From Rhynchospora pubera (taxonomy: Eukaryota > Streptophyta > Magnoliopsida > Poales > Cyperaceae): a DNA stretch of 64,000 nt. The number at the start of each line of letters is the position of its first letter. Within the stretch, counting starts at the first letter, position 1. The notes under the pieces were generated by a model that made no database searches, was not told where the DNA came from, and was given only the letters and a program-made list of their open reading frames with translations. Shown piece by piece: positions 11,301-23,307 of this stretch. The stretch is taken from contig CM051463.1 of assembly GCA_028095005.1 (NCBI GenBank), positions 65,696,251-65,760,250 of the forward strand, written 5' to 3'. The translations under genes and the position numbers were made by a program.

Positions 11301-13397
11301 CAAAACAAGACATCAAGGTACATATATTAATATCAGAAATCATGTAAGTTGGTCAACGAAAATATATAGTTACAACAGACAAACCTGTCCAGGATATATA
11401 AATGGAAGTTCAAGCTGCATAAAACAAAATAAAGAAGTTAAACCTACTGACTAAGAACAACCTCCACATGATTCGAACATGAAATATAGAACAAGTTATA
11501 CCATTTCCTCTTTGTAATCCTTGCCTCTTTTCCTCCTTCCAGGATAATAATCTTGATCAAACTGCAAAATTAAAGGGAATGATTATAAATTTTGATAATT
11601 CTACTGTACATTCAAATTTTCTGGTACATATATATCAGGTATCTTAAAAAATATGTTCCGGACTCAAAAAACTTGAAAGTGTAGATTGTTATACCATTTA
11701 GATAGGACATGTATCAAATTGGAGTCAATTCAGAGTTTGTTTGGTTATTTGTCAAAATAACGCCAAAACTAAATTGTTAAAATTTAAAATTACTTGATGG
11801 AAGGCTAATTGGCCTAAATTTGATATGTGCCCTATGTATATAACAAATTTGCAATTTTAATTTTTGTAATAATATTGAAGTTAACAATTAGATGTACCAT
11901 AAAAGTTCGACGTATGCTTAAATTAGACGTAGATTTTTATATGATGCTTTATACAGCTTAAGGTTGGTACTATAGATCAATATATTAACAGTTGAAGAAC
12001 ATCTTCAGATTTTTCGCATATAAAGATTTTGATTTTGTACCAATCCAGACCCTGGTTATACCAAATATGGGGTGGTACCATATGATCTAGATATATTTTA
12101 CAGTTTTTTTCTTCTTGAATCCACAAAATAAGTCATGAAAATACAACTAAATGACTCCTAAAGAGCCTAATACTGTACACCTTCCGTGAGATCATGTAGT
12201 AGCATGCAACAGCTGACATGCAAATTTTGTTTGAAATAACCCTGTTTTCCAAACACCTAATACAAACTTAACCATTACCTTGTATGACTCCTCTTCCAAC
12301 TTGTCGCGGTTTGCTTCCACCCACTCGGTATACTGCTTAAGAAACACTTTGTATCTCTCAAATGCCATGCTGTTTACAGTATCCGGGGCCTCCTGTTTTG
12401 CATTTTCAACATTTGCATTATCCTTCTCTTTAACTTGCTTCAAGAATTCCTCATACCTCTTCACAGCTTTCTCAACTTCACTTATATCCTCTCCTTCTGA
12501 GCTCTCACCTTTATTCAAACTAATCCACTCCTTGAATTGTTTAAAAAAATCATCTTTCATCACCAGCCGTGCATCGCTCATTTTTAACCTTTCAGGATTT
12601 GCCTTAGCCCATTCCTTAAATTTGGCCTCTAGATCCTTATTTTGATCAAATACAGAATCAAGGATCCCCCTGGCCTCCTTCAATCCTTCCATTAAACTTT
12701 CCTCAAAACTTGGATCCCCAATCCAATTCCCTCCTCCTCCAACATCAACCCTCTCTGACTGCAACTTATGAGCCTCTCGAATGAACTCCAGCTCGGCCTT
12801 ATCGACCTCCCACCCATTCGGTGGCCAGTCCCGTGGCGGGACAAGCTGCAAGGCCAGAGGCCCAGCCCAAATTGTCTTGAGTTTCTCCGGAATCTCACCT
12901 TTAATTGCAAAAAGCCTCTTCAAATACTCCTCTTCTCCCATCTCAGCAATCTTCTTCTTGCGGTAGGACGGCGTGAGCATCTTGAACGTCTCAATTGACT
13001 CAGGAGAGGTGAGAGGCACTTCCTCGCCTTCGTCGAGACTGTGACGCGCGAACTCTGCCTCGGGGGTGAGGATCTCCTCCCAGGGGGCCCACCCACGCTC
13101 GGTCCAGGAGCGTCGGCGTGACACATCCTCAGGTTCGGGATTGTTGAAAATGGTGGCGAACGGGTCGTCTTCATTCGGCTCGCCGATCAGAGGCTGGTCG
13201 GAGTTGATGAGCCGTGAGAGAGAAGCTTGAACCGGAGGAAGACGGGTGGCGCGAGGGAGAATTGGACGGAAATGGAGGAATGAAGTTCGGGTTAGGGGTC
13301 GAGAGAGGCAGAAGGTAGACTTGGGATGGAGGAATGGGGAGGTGTAGGAGAGAAATGCCGTGGAGAATTGGCCATGGTGTAAGCTGAAGGTGCTCAT
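8362..13397 (-). CDS. PTAC10: Plastid transcriptionally active chromosome protein 10 (PAP3), S1 domain protein, C-terminally truncated
   Basis: pTAC10/PAP3 is a nucleus-encoded subunit bound to the plastid-encoded RNA polymerase in chloroplasts and is needed for chloroplast gene expression. Twelve exons join without a break to 762 residues: 12279-13397, 11502-11561, 11385-11414, 11203-11276, 11030-11111, 10820-10893, 10405-10471, 10201-10299, 9931-10104, 9657-9707, 9111-9262 and 8362-8668. All introns are GT..AG and exon phases match. A Ser/Pro/Arg-rich transit peptide (about residues 1-55) precedes the conserved block WTERGWAPWEEILTPEAEFA. An S1 RNA-binding fold spans about residues 398-470 (GRVISIGLYQGAFVDIG; WVPIKGNDWYWIRHHIRVGM). 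The conserved end includes EMDEYDLLHWQRSLEEREAL. Exon 1 has about 100 residues of repeated F/Y-K-x-W units before the S1 fold that I do not recall in Arabidopsis. The frame ends at a TAG lent by a transposon, losing a 30-residue acidic tail. Confidence 0.93.
10571..10594. repeat. Poly(C) run in a pTAC10 intron
   Basis: About 18-20 consecutive C residues interrupted once by G lie in the intron between exons 6 and 7. The exact length may be a sequencing artefact. Confidence 0.8.
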
Positions 13398-13769
13398 ATA
13401 TTACGTTTCCTTTTTTGCGGCTGCGTGAGTTCACTGGAAGAGTGAGGGGGGTTTTGGGGTTTATGACGGAAAGAGAGATGAGTCATGGAGCAGCAGAGAA
13501 GCGGATAACGGGATAAGGGGAAGGCCTATTTTCCCAAAAAAAAAAATCCACAGAGGGTTTTATAAAATCTTTTCAGGGGAAGGTACATTCCCGTATCGAA
13601 ACTCTTTAGGGCGAAGGAGTAATTAATTTGCTGGGACTAAGGTAAGGAAGAGTAAGTCTACTATTTTGTTCTTATTTTAATTTTAAGGTGAAACAAAAAA
13701 ATATGAAAGGAAATCAGATTTTTTTTATAATCTTATTTAAGGAAAATGATGGTTATTTCAAAATCGGGG
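13398..13769. promoter_or_regulatory. pTAC10 upstream region
   Basis: This is the 5' flank of the minus-strand pTAC10 gene and should contain its leader and promoter. I see no clear TATA box and no other gene. Confidence 0.4.
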
Positions 13770-14174
13770 CAATGGGGAGGTCAAGTAAGGGCAAGCCCGG
13801 GCACGGCTTAGTTTTACAAAAATCAAACTCTAGCTATTAATTCTCACTGCAATTTAACTAAAAAAAAATTGGGTGCCTAGATTTGAGTTGGTGAGGTGCC
13901 CATGTTTCTACCATTTTTGTTTTCTTTTTTTTCTCATAATTTAGTCATTTTATTTTACTTTCATAAATTTTAGTGCTAGTTATCCTTTATGATCTTTCCC
14001 TCACCAAGTTAGTCATGTGATATGCATCTTTTTTGTTGTTTCCAACTATTTTTTTTTCGGCCTAATACCTTTCGTTTTTATGTGGTCACATTTGGAAGAT
14101 TAAAAGATAAAAGTTATATTTTTATTTTACATGACAAATTAATTTTATTGATTAGGTTAAAAATATTATTTATT

Positions 14175-14213
<39 letters not shown>

Positions 14214-14276
14214 TTAATTAGATTTTGTAAAGTATTTATTGTGCCCTGGCTTAAAAAACGTCTGGACTCGCCACTG
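13770..14276. mobile_element. Small hAT-type element
   Basis: The element is 507 bp and is flanked by an 8-bp duplication AATCGGGG (13762-13769 and 14277-14284). The left end begins CAATGGGGAGGTCAAG and the complement of the right end begins CAGTGGCGAGTCCAG, followed on both sides by a matching AAGCC-GGGCAC block. The interior is AT-rich with an (ATT)n run and has no transposase. The 8-bp duplication places it in the hAT superfamily. Confidence 0.75.
14163..14214. repeat. (ATTT)n/(ATT)n microsatellite
   Basis: Four ATTT units run into about eleven ATT units, inside the small hAT element. Confidence 0.9.
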
Positions 14277-14284
14277 AATCGGGG

Positions 14285-14779
14285 TGTAACCAAGAGAATC
14301 TACAATTAAATTTTTTCTATCGAAAATGTTGTTGTCTTTTAATCCACAAAATTCAATCTCAATTAAAACAGAAGGGTAATATTGTCCATCTCTAAATTAG
14401 ATTGAAGATTACAACCATTAACCCTACACATGCATTTTGAAATCTAAAGCAAGATATCTATATTTTTCTATACTTCCTTCATCTTCTTTTCTTACTCTTC
14501 CTTTCCTTATTCTAGGTTTACTCCTAGAGCAGGCCCTTACTGTTTACTTTTTTTTTTGAGAGAGATAAACCCGTAGGCTCTTTACTGTTTACTAATCATC
14601 GTGTTTAATAAATTCGTTAACCATGAATGCTATACAAATTATACAATGCATTCGAAATATTATAATTTTTTAAGGTAAAATTTCAGAGCAGCTAACTAAT
14701 TGTTTAAAGGAACAATATATTCCACATGTTATTCTAAGTTAAGTTGCTTTTATTTCTTATAACTAAGTTGCTTTTATTT
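14285..14779. other. AT-rich intergenic DNA
   Basis: No gene or defined repeat seen between the small hAT element and the candidate Helitron. Confidence 0.4.
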
Positions 14780-15659
14780 CTAGGGTTGGACATCGAGCTT
14801 CGCTCGATAGATGAGTTGCTATAAATTTACAATTTATATATATTTTGGTAAGGATGTTTGTTTGTGTAAATTACTCAGTTATTTTTATGTTGATTTTAAA
14901 CTTAAACTTAATAATTAATATAAATGCCCCCTATTCATTTAAATGTCTTGAAAGGTGAATTATTTGATTGTGACATCAATGATGCAATGTGTGCCGGCGG
15001 TGTTAATAAAATGAAAATAAACTAAAAAAAGAATTAAGTTCCATCGCTTCAATGATATTTGAAAAATATAATAAAACAAAGGGGATTTAAGGGAGAAAAT
15101 ATAAAGATAAATATTAAAGAAAAAAATATATAAAAACGTTATTGTAATGGCTCCATACTAATAATAAACAATATCCAGGCTTAAAAGTGAAGTTAAGGTA
15201 CCCATATATGGTAAAGGACGAAAAAAGGAAAAAAAATATGTAAATTTAAAAAATTTAGAAAAAAAGATACTAAAGTAACCTCAAAGGAATTATTTTGTGG
15301 TGTGTATTGTTCCATTGCAAATGATATGTAAAGAAATTTTTAATTGTTAAAAAGTAAAAAAAAAATCTAATTGAAATAATGGTAGATAAAAAGAGAATTA
15401 AGTAGTGATTTATATCAAAATACTTTGTTTTAGTCAGAATGTATAGAAATATAGATGAATTTATTTGAAACCCAAAAACAATATGGTTGATGATACGATT
15501 TCCTTTCCCTGTATGATTTATTTGCAAGTTTACCTGTAAACAAATTGAAAATCCATTTTCTTTCACCATTGCGATCGTACATATGAGAAATTTATGTTAT
15601 TAACATATACCAGTGGGATTCAACATATATAAGAAATCCCGTACACATTGAAAAAAGAA

Positions 15660-15785
15660 ATTTAATAAGAATTGGTACACCCATTTAAATAGTGAATAAT
15701 AGTGAATAATATTTTCTTAATAAGAATTGGTACACCCATTTAAATTGGTACACCCATTTAAATAGTGAATAATATTTTCTTAATT
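15660..15785. repeat. Short direct repeats
   Basis: The phrase TTGGTACACCCATTTAAAT occurs three times and AGTGAATAAT three times within 125 bp, arranged as one long and one short tandem step. Confidence 0.8.
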
Positions 15786-16798
15786 TGTTTCAGTTAGTAT
15801 GCTTAGATTTATAAACATGAGATTATTTAAACTCAAAAACACCAAATATGATTAACTAAGAGAAACAAACAAAATTAAAAAAATCGAACAACAATCTACT
15901 TAGACCACTCGTACCATGAAAAACAAAATTGAAACGTTATTCAATTCAACCCCTCATCATCAACAAATGAGGGAACATGCCATTATCAAAATTGAAAGAA
16001 AAAACCAAGTATAACTGGAGTATTGAAAAAATAAGCATAGAAAAAGTATGTTTTTATTAAACGGTATAAGAGTAGGATAGACCCCACAATATTTTATTAC
16101 TATGCTAAAACGCAAAAATAGTTAGTTAAACCTAAAGATGTCGCATGAATGAGTTATGCTGGTACCTCCCAGTGATGCTCAGTCAAACCAAATACACAAA
16201 TAATCCCTGCAACATCCAGTGTAACATGTGACCTCGTGAACTGTATAAAACCCGAACTCAGACATCAGTCCTGTTGGTTTAAACATAGTTTACCAAATCG
16301 GCACTTAGGATAACACCCAATCATGGTGTTATTTGCAGATAGTGTTGCACTTGTTAAGTTAACAAAAACATCATCAAATGACCCCCAAGTTTTCATGAAT
16401 CGCTCATATATGCAAAATCAGACATAATAAGTTAAAAACAATCTTGCTTAAATTTCATTCATCTTGATATGTGAGAAATTTCATTGATCATCTTATCAGA
16501 ATTAGTCTAATTTTATCCAACAGTTCTTATAACACCAATATTAACTGTTATTTGCAACTAATATCATTTGGTAAAGTCACTAAAACATGACCAAATAACC
16601 CCAACCATCCCCAAATTAATTCCGCCATTACAATCTAAACACACCTGCCATATAAATTGTCATGTTCCTAACATAGAAATGGAATGTAATAACTGAATTG
16701 ATACAATTAGACTAAAAGAAGCATCAGTAAATCATGTTGTTCAATTTGAAATATATTAGTTTATAAAATCAAAGGTAAATTATTAGACATTCTAAATC

Positions 16799-17005
16799 TA
16801 TGCTCTGATTATGTAAATTGACGAATACAGATCGTCTTTGGTTTCAATATCCTCACCTTCTTTATCCAGAAGAACAAAGTTCATGACCCAAACATTTCCA
16901 TTTCTCATATCAACGGCTTCCCAAAACTTTAGGACCCTAGCATTGATTACACATCGCATGCTATTAGTTACTCGTGAAATCTGCATAACGATTGTCATGA
17001 CAGGC
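16799..17005 (-). pseudogene. RPA70-like / DUF223 OB-fold fragment
   Basis: On the minus strand a frame reads TNSMRCVINARVLKFWEAVD then RNGNVWVMNFVLLDKEGEDI, the first strands of the replication protein A large-subunit DNA-binding fold (DUF223 type). This kind of OB-fold occurs in host RPA1 paralogues and is often carried by plant Helitrons. The frame then runs into unrelated residues and a stop. Further exons are not convincing, so I treat it as a fragment. Confidence 0.55.
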
Positions 17006-18987
17006 TGACACTGAAAATAATATAAACAAATAAAATATCATATAAACCAACCGACTCCTTTGTGTATCATATTCAGAATGTAACTGACATATTAGTTATT
17101 CGTATGCTAATGGACAAAACCTTAAAAAAATTAAAATGGAAATAGTATTTTGGACAGCAATTTGCGTATATTGTCCCTTACAATTGACACATTTTGATAG
17201 GATAAACTTTTAAAAGGGTGCACTTATTAGTGGCAGGTTTTGATTTTCCGAGCAAATTATAAGAGAAATTAATATGCCACTTGATTTGTGATAAGGGAAT
17301 ACAACTCTTTATCACATTTAATACAAATTTAAAACAGCATCATTAAAGCTCCCCTGATTTGTGCATCTAATAATATCCACTTCCATAACAAACACTTCAA
17401 ATTGAAATAAAAAATAAATTTCTATAACATTGTACATATCAGGTCCTGAAATTTTGCCTTTTATATTGTCAAAACTGTCAAATTTACCTCTTAATTGACC
17501 AGCTGTTAAATTATCAATGGCATATTAATTTCGTCTTTTTCTGATGCTAATAAATCAGGAATTATGTCATCAAAAAGTTGACTCTACATATCTGACTTTC
17601 AAATTAACCAAGAGTCCAAGACCTGAATATAAATTTCAAATTTCAAAATTATTTATTTATTTCTAATTACATGAAACAAACTACTCATGTTATTGGTTTT
17701 ATTCCATGAAACAAACTTAAATTCCAGATCATTTCTCATCATTCCCAGGATCTTGATCAATACAAAAGTAAGTAAGTCTGATGAACAAACCTAATGAATC
17801 TCTTTTCAAATTTTGATTCTGACTGTTCTTCCTTGTTGAGCATTTTTTAAAAAAAATTCCAATCTTATTGCAACCACCAGAAGAAGGGATAATCTGCCAA
17901 AACAAAATTGATAGAGAGAGATTTTTTTTAGTCAAGTGTAGACAATCTCTATTATATTATTCTAAATTCTAAAATCAATAAAAAAAAATAAGATACTATA
18001 TAAGAAAAGTATCTTCTATGACAAATTGATACATTTCTTTATAGGAAGTTAGGAACCTTAACTTGAATTACCAGTGAATCAAATTCTCTTAATACAGATC
18101 AATTTGAATGGTAATGAAAAAAAAAATCAGGTGAAGCAAGTGGCCATTTTTCTTTGCTTCAAGCATCATTCGTTTGTACATATGAGCAAGCATCAACATT
18201 AATTGATAATCTCAATATAAACCTGAACAGCTAATATCTAAAAATAGAAATATTAGGATACCATATTGGCCCAATGTCTAAGGCTTCATCAAAATGGAAA
18301 CTGAGGATTCGTAGTCTCCAGATCGGCATAGTTCTTGAGAACAAAAACTCTTTAAAATTCGAAGAAAAGAAATTATAATTTGCAGAAAGGAGATGGAGTA
18401 TTGATAAAAGGGATTTAAGGGAGATAAAAAAAAAAGAGAAAGAGGAATTATACCAGGTCTGACAGGTGTTTGACAGAAAAAAGCACAGCTCTTTCGAAGA
18501 GGTTTCCCCGCCATGCCATTGATGTTGCTCGAGATGGAAAAAGAGGGACAACATCTTCCTCTTCAACCCCTCGTCTCCTACTCTGTTGGATTCTCATTCC
18601 TCATCCCTGCAATAAAGTCGCTCTCTACTACTACCATGGTTATCGAAGAGATCAGCTGATCGGATTGTTACGGAAGCAGGAGAGAAAAATTGTCAATAAA
18701 GAAAAAATAAGTAAGAGTCAGAAGAGGAAAAAAGAAAAAATCTATGGAGCAATTGGAAGGATTGAGCAAGGGGATCGAAGGATTGAGCAGATTGTATAGC
18801 TACAACCCAAATAAAAGGTATAAAACGAATTAAGAGGAGAGGGAGGAGAGGATTTGAGTGTGGTCAGATTAATTCGGAATAAAGGAGGTGTCGTCACTGC
18901 CGTGTCGCGTAGAGAAAGGAGGTGTCGTGTCGTGAAGCTTTAAAATCCGCGCAAAAAAATCACGCGGATTATATTATACTATATAGA

Positions 18988-19263
18988 TGTGTTATTTCCT
19001 TGATTAAAAATAATTTTTCTATTTAAAATCCGATGAAAGTTAATTAAGACGTGTTTTTTTTATTACAAAGTTTATAGAGGTTATATTTTAATTTTGAAGA
19101 TAATAAGAGTTATTTCCAATTTTTTTGAAGCAAAAATGAGGCTCTAAGACCTCATCTTATATTAATGTAAAAAGTTTAATTTAGCGAGGCGCTTAAGTAA
19201 AAAAAAAATGTACAAATTTAAAACAAATACAAATGTCAGTCAATGAAAGTACGGATTATCCTA
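18988..19263. other. AT-rich spacer
   Basis: No gene or repeat recognised. Confidence 0.4.
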
Positions 19264-19735
19264 CAGATTTTATAAAGCACCAGCTGTTTGACGGGAGTGA
19301 CCTGAGAACATAATCGATCTCTCATATTTTTGGATAACTTGTGTGATAAGATCATCCGGTTTGAGTTTGCAGTCCAGAAAAATTCGATTGCATCTTTCCT
19401 TCCAAAGGACAAAGAATAAGATGGGCAACATGCCCTCTCAAAGCTATGCCCTTTGAGTGTGAGTTGTTTACTAGGGTAGATTTTGGCACCGGTACTTGAA
19501 GGTTTGACAGACCATTTAAAGTTCTCTTTGCTTTAGTAAAGACCTCTTTGGAGAACATGCAGGAAAAGAAAATGTGGGCTGCGATTTTTTCGCAGGCATC
19601 ATGTAAGTAGCATTTGTTAGGTATTTGTCATTCTCTTTTGATGAGGTTGTCCAACGTGACCAATTTGTTTTGGTACACCCGCCAAGCAAAGATTTTAATC
19701 CTCGACGTAATGTGTAACTTCTAGAGATTTTGAAA
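19264..19735 (-). pseudogene. LINE reverse transcriptase C-terminal remnant (zf-RVT)
   Basis: The minus strand keeps the tail of a plant L1-type ORF2. First comes IKIFAWRVYQNKLVTLDNL with the Cys/His pattern of the RT zinc-binding domain (C..C....HIFFSC), then LPILFFVLWKERCNRIF near the C terminus. The frame is broken by stops (a TGA where Trp is expected before QIPNKC) and by frame changes. The reverse transcriptase core is absent, so this is an old 5'-truncated, decayed copy. Confidence 0.7.
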
Positions 19736-19739
19736 GTTC

Positions 19740-20930
19740 AGAGTCGGGTCTTGGATAAGTTTTTAATACATTATACATTGATTTTCAATTGAATAAGATT
19801 TAAAGGTTATATCAATTTTCTTTCTTTTTTTTAAAACAAAATTTCCATGACATATCTCCTTTAACATTGTCTAAATAATAAGAATCAAATTAATTTTTTT
19901 TTATGAGAATCAAATTATACCAATACTAATTTCTCATTCCAATCAAATTATATTTGTTCAACTTGGAAAAGAATTGGATTCTTCTCCTTGAAGTCTCTTT
20001 CTGTTGTGCTTTTAGCAAAAAGGCAATATGTAACCAACATTTCCCATTCTAACCCCAGATCCAGATGTACAGCGTGGCAACATTCTCCATATTCTAACCC
20101 CAGAGCGTGGCAGCCACTGCTCTTTGACCAACCAGGATTAGCATCTGGATAGCAAGTACGGTAACTCTTAAATTAAATAATAAAAAATCAACAGTGCTAC
20201 GTCTAGTGTTGCATCAATACAAACTTTAGTGCGCCTAATACTTTGTATTTTCCATATGGTCTCAGATGTTCACACTGTGGTTGGTTGGATTGGGAATGTT
20301 TCCATTGCTGATGTTGCTTGAATTAGGAGTCCTCCTGATAGTATACTTTCTGAAGGTCAGATAATTATATTTTTGAACCACAATATTTTATCAAACAAAT
20401 TTATTAATTCTAAGTTGAGAAATTTCAAATTGTAGAAACAATCTATATTCTAGAAGCTAAACACGTTGACTTTTTTTTCTGAAAATTGGATATAAGAATG
20501 ACATTTGGCAATATGAAAAAATTAGCAAGGAAGTCTTCATTATTGACATGACCCACTTCAATCCTTCAATAGTCACAGGTAAAAGTCAATTGGCTATTTT
20601 ATTATTTAATTATTAATTATTTGTAAATGTTGGGAATGCAATTAACATCATTTGCATTTGTAATGAAAACTATAAGAAACATTAAATCTTTAAGTTTTAC
20701 ATGGATTTGGTGAAAGAGATGGTATAAGTGTCAAAAATTTTTTGAAATATATATTGTAAATAAAAATTCTAATATTTGAATTTATTGATTTTCTCCAATC
20801 TCTCCATATTTATATTTAGATTTATTTATCAAATTCTCTATTTTAGAAGATAAAGATAAACTTTTGGGCAGACACTTTTTTCTCTCTTCCCACAAAAAAC
20901 TATATTTATATACTAAAAGAAATAGCTTGA
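19740..20930. other. Spacer with two possible orphan exons on the plus strand
   Basis: At about 20258-20355 the plus strand reads VSDVHTVVGWIGNVSIADVA followed by a stop. At about 20482-20578 it reads GYKNDIWQYEKISKEVFIID and so on, ending at a CACAG|GTAAAAG donor-like site. These look like exon relics, but I cannot name the source. A 30-bp phrase around ATTCTAACCCCAGA is repeated at about 20047 and 20091. Confidence 0.25.
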
Positions 20931-20937
20931 CCACCTC

Positions 20938-22126
20938 TCAATTCCATCTTATCTTCACTTTACGTCCGTTGAAAGCATCGTAGTTCTTCCAAAAATGAAT
21001 GAGCGAGATTCTTGAAAAATGCTTGGTGTTCTCCTTCGTGGTTGTGTGCATGGTTGGTCCGACTATGATGCGATACTTGATTTGCGGGTTGCTACCTTTC
21101 ATCGCATCGATATTCTCCAAGCATTTCTCAAGTTGAGGGCTCAAGTCGAATTTGGTGAACTTGTCATTTGTCACGTCGGATGCCTCGACTCTGAGAGGGT
21201 TATCACCATCTTTCTTCTTCTCAGATTCATCAATAACGGAGACTATTGGAGGATCCTTCAATTCCAACTCATTAGATTTTTTAATATAAGTTAATCTAAG
21301 TGGAATGAAAATTGGAGAGACATTAGGCGGAGGTGCTACATACATTGGTTCTACAATTTTCTCTTGTTTTTCATTTGTTTCAAATTGTATGTCATCATCA
21401 CTATCAGTCTCATAGCAAATTGCAATTTCTTTTAGAGAACTAAAACTGTCTAATTCTTCATTACCTTGCAATGTCATTTTATCATTTTGGTCATCTTGTG
21501 ATCTATATGAGGAACGCGATTCGTGGGCAATTTCATTCTCAAGCATCCAAGTTTCTAGTTGTGTGGCATATTGTCAAGATTGCTGAACTTAGATGCTATG
21601 GAATTCATTTCTCTAACAATTTCCTCATTTAGCTTTGTTTGATAGGCCATAAAATCATAAAGGAATAATTCATCACTTGACATTTGCAAAGGTAATTGAG
21701 AACTATAAGTTTCAGAAAAGAAAGTTGACCTAGAGTCATGTCGAGACATTGATCTTTCATTATAACAAGAGAAACAAGAGTTATTAGTCAAACCAGAGTT
21801 GTATGCACTGTGTGTGGGTCTTGTGCCATGGCGTTCAGCTTGCCATGTGGCCGAGTGAGAAGCCGAGTGCACACCCAAGTGCTTATTTCGTGCGACCGGT
21901 GGTGCTCTTGCACCTGCATGTCTCGTGCCATAGTGTCCTTCCCCAAGTATTGCGTTTTTTTTGTTGTTCACCACATCAACTTGATGTCTTAGTCGAGCCA
22001 AAGAAAATTCGGATCTCGTCATTTCATGTGGTGCATGTTCCATTTGATAAGTGCAAGGGTCATGGTGCTCACTCCAATTGTCCTCCATATCTTGATCAAA
22101 TTCCTGAAAAGAGTGAAACATGGTGA
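20938..22126 (-). pseudogene. gag-like frames of an older minus-strand LTR element
   Basis: Two adjoining minus-strand frames (22121 to 21555, then 21546 to 20938) read as one protein if the frame is changed once at about 21555. The first includes a short helical stretch (LFLYDFMAYQTKLNEEIVRE) and the second is acidic (ETDSDDDIQFETNEKQEK). They lie just inside the primer binding site at 22206-22223, the place of gag. No protease, reverse transcriptase or integrase is present. The element is therefore a non-autonomous gag-only or LARD-like element, probably Athila/Tat-related from its primer site. Confidence 0.6.
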
Positions 22127-22205
22127 CACAAGTGATTTTTTTTTTGATAAAATAAAAAAATCTAGTCTTTAGCTACTAAAATAAGAAATTAATATCATGC
22201 TACCA

Positions 22206-22223
22206 TCCCCGGCAACGGCGCCA
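22206..22223 (-). promoter_or_regulatory. Primer binding site matching tRNA-Asp
   Basis: The plus strand reads TCCCCGGCAACGGCGCCA, the 3' end of plant tRNA-Asp. On the minus strand it is therefore a primer binding site of 18 bases, used by Athila-type elements. It lies a few bases inside the LTR end and orients the older element leftward. Confidence 0.85.
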
Positions 22224-22226
22224 TTT

Positions 22227-23307
22227 TGATCGAGGGTGTGAACCAAGGTCAAACAAATAAACCTTGTACTCGACTAGTCGTTCGTAGTAGAGTAAAGGTG
22301 TCGAACCCACAGAGATAGATATGAATATTATTCTTATTATTTCGTTAAAGCTAGACGATAAAAAATAAAGTAGAAAAGGATCGGTGTCACAAATAGAACA
22401 ATTCAAAGAGAAATAAAAGAAGGTAATTGCAATCAACAAAAGTTGTGCAAGACAAAAGAAATAAATATTTTTGGAGTTTTCTAACGGGTTTAAAATATGA
22501 TAATAAATGTGCCTTAGGGTTCGATTTCACCTAGATCTGGTCACAAAGTCACAAGACTTAGCACTGTCGTATTCAACCTTGCTAATTCGGTCCGAATTCC
22601 GGACCGAATTCCATTGTGTAAATGCTGTGGTTTACTCTTTTGTTGATTTATTCAAGCCAAAGGTCCATCTAGCCAAACCTAACTCCCTAACCCTCCGCTT
22701 TCGCCTATTGGGTACGGTATTTGGAATGGGATCTAGTGTTAAACAACCTTCATCGAGTGCATTTCACCCCCAACTTTCGTTGTTCGGTTGACCTACTCGA
22801 GTTTACCAATGATTTTCTGCGAGATATCTAACCTAGACTTTCGCCTAACTAGAAGTGTTTACTTTTGGTTACTAACTGGTCGACTTTCGCCATTGACCTA
22901 CCTCGAAATACTAGTGAAAGGTTCAGTTATTATAATGAGTTGATGTCTCAAACAAGTGCGGCCGTACACAAGCAGAGCAACACAAGTAATAATAAACACA
23001 AAACACGAGCAAATCAATAAAACTCCCAAAGGTAATTGACTTCGTCCATCAACAAGACAAGCAAACCAAGCAAACCAAATTCTAGGCTACATCTATCCCT
23101 AAAGCAACAAAGATCTAACTTATCATGCTAATAAAACAAGATACAAACTCCATGACAAGAATAAATAAGAGAAAAGGAAGAGATACAACAATATCCAGGT
23201 TTACTCCTATTTGAATCAAGTCCGAAGCCGTGATTGGGTTGAATCTAACGCTGCCGCGCCTAGAACTGCTCCCAAATCGCTGCCATGGTCGAGTGATGGT
23301 GGAGAGG
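22227..23307 (-). repeat. 5' LTR (interrupted) of the older minus-strand element
   Basis: The LTR edge next to the primer site is TG on the plus strand (CA on the minus). The rest of the LTR runs rightward until the giant element begins at 23308. Its distal part should resume to the right of that element, outside this window. Confidence 0.6.

Larger units (their letters stand above)
14780..18987 (-). mobile_element. Candidate Helitron (minus-strand orientation)
   Basis: On the minus strand the right-hand end reads A|TCTATATAGTATAATATAAT, the usual Helitron 5' start (TC after a host A). The left-hand end has a perfect 6-bp stem (ATCGAG-CGAAG-CTCGAT), eight bases, then CTAG, the usual 3' hairpin plus CTRR. 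There is no target duplication, as expected. The base after CTAG is A and not the usual T, which lowers confidence. Close to the 5' end a second inverted repeat (AATCCGCG/CGCGGATT) occurs. An RPA-like OB-fold fragment lies inside in the same orientation, and a possible small first exon (ATG at about 18518, MAWRGNLFERAVLFSVKH, then a GT donor) lies near the 5' end. No Rep/helicase frame is visible, so it would be non-autonomous. Confidence 0.5.

Noticed and set aside
12280..12998. Plus-strand frames opposite pTAC10
   Set aside because: They are shadows of the conserved minus-strand exon 1.
18470..18799. A plus-strand gene in the Helitron region
   Set aside because: The Lys/Arg-rich frame comes from purine-rich DNA and has no domain; the minus strand offers a better, though weak, first exon.
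22206..22223. A tRNA-Asp gene fragment
   Set aside because: Only the 3' end of the tRNA is present, on the strand opposite to the gag-like frames and next to an LTR edge; it is a primer binding site.
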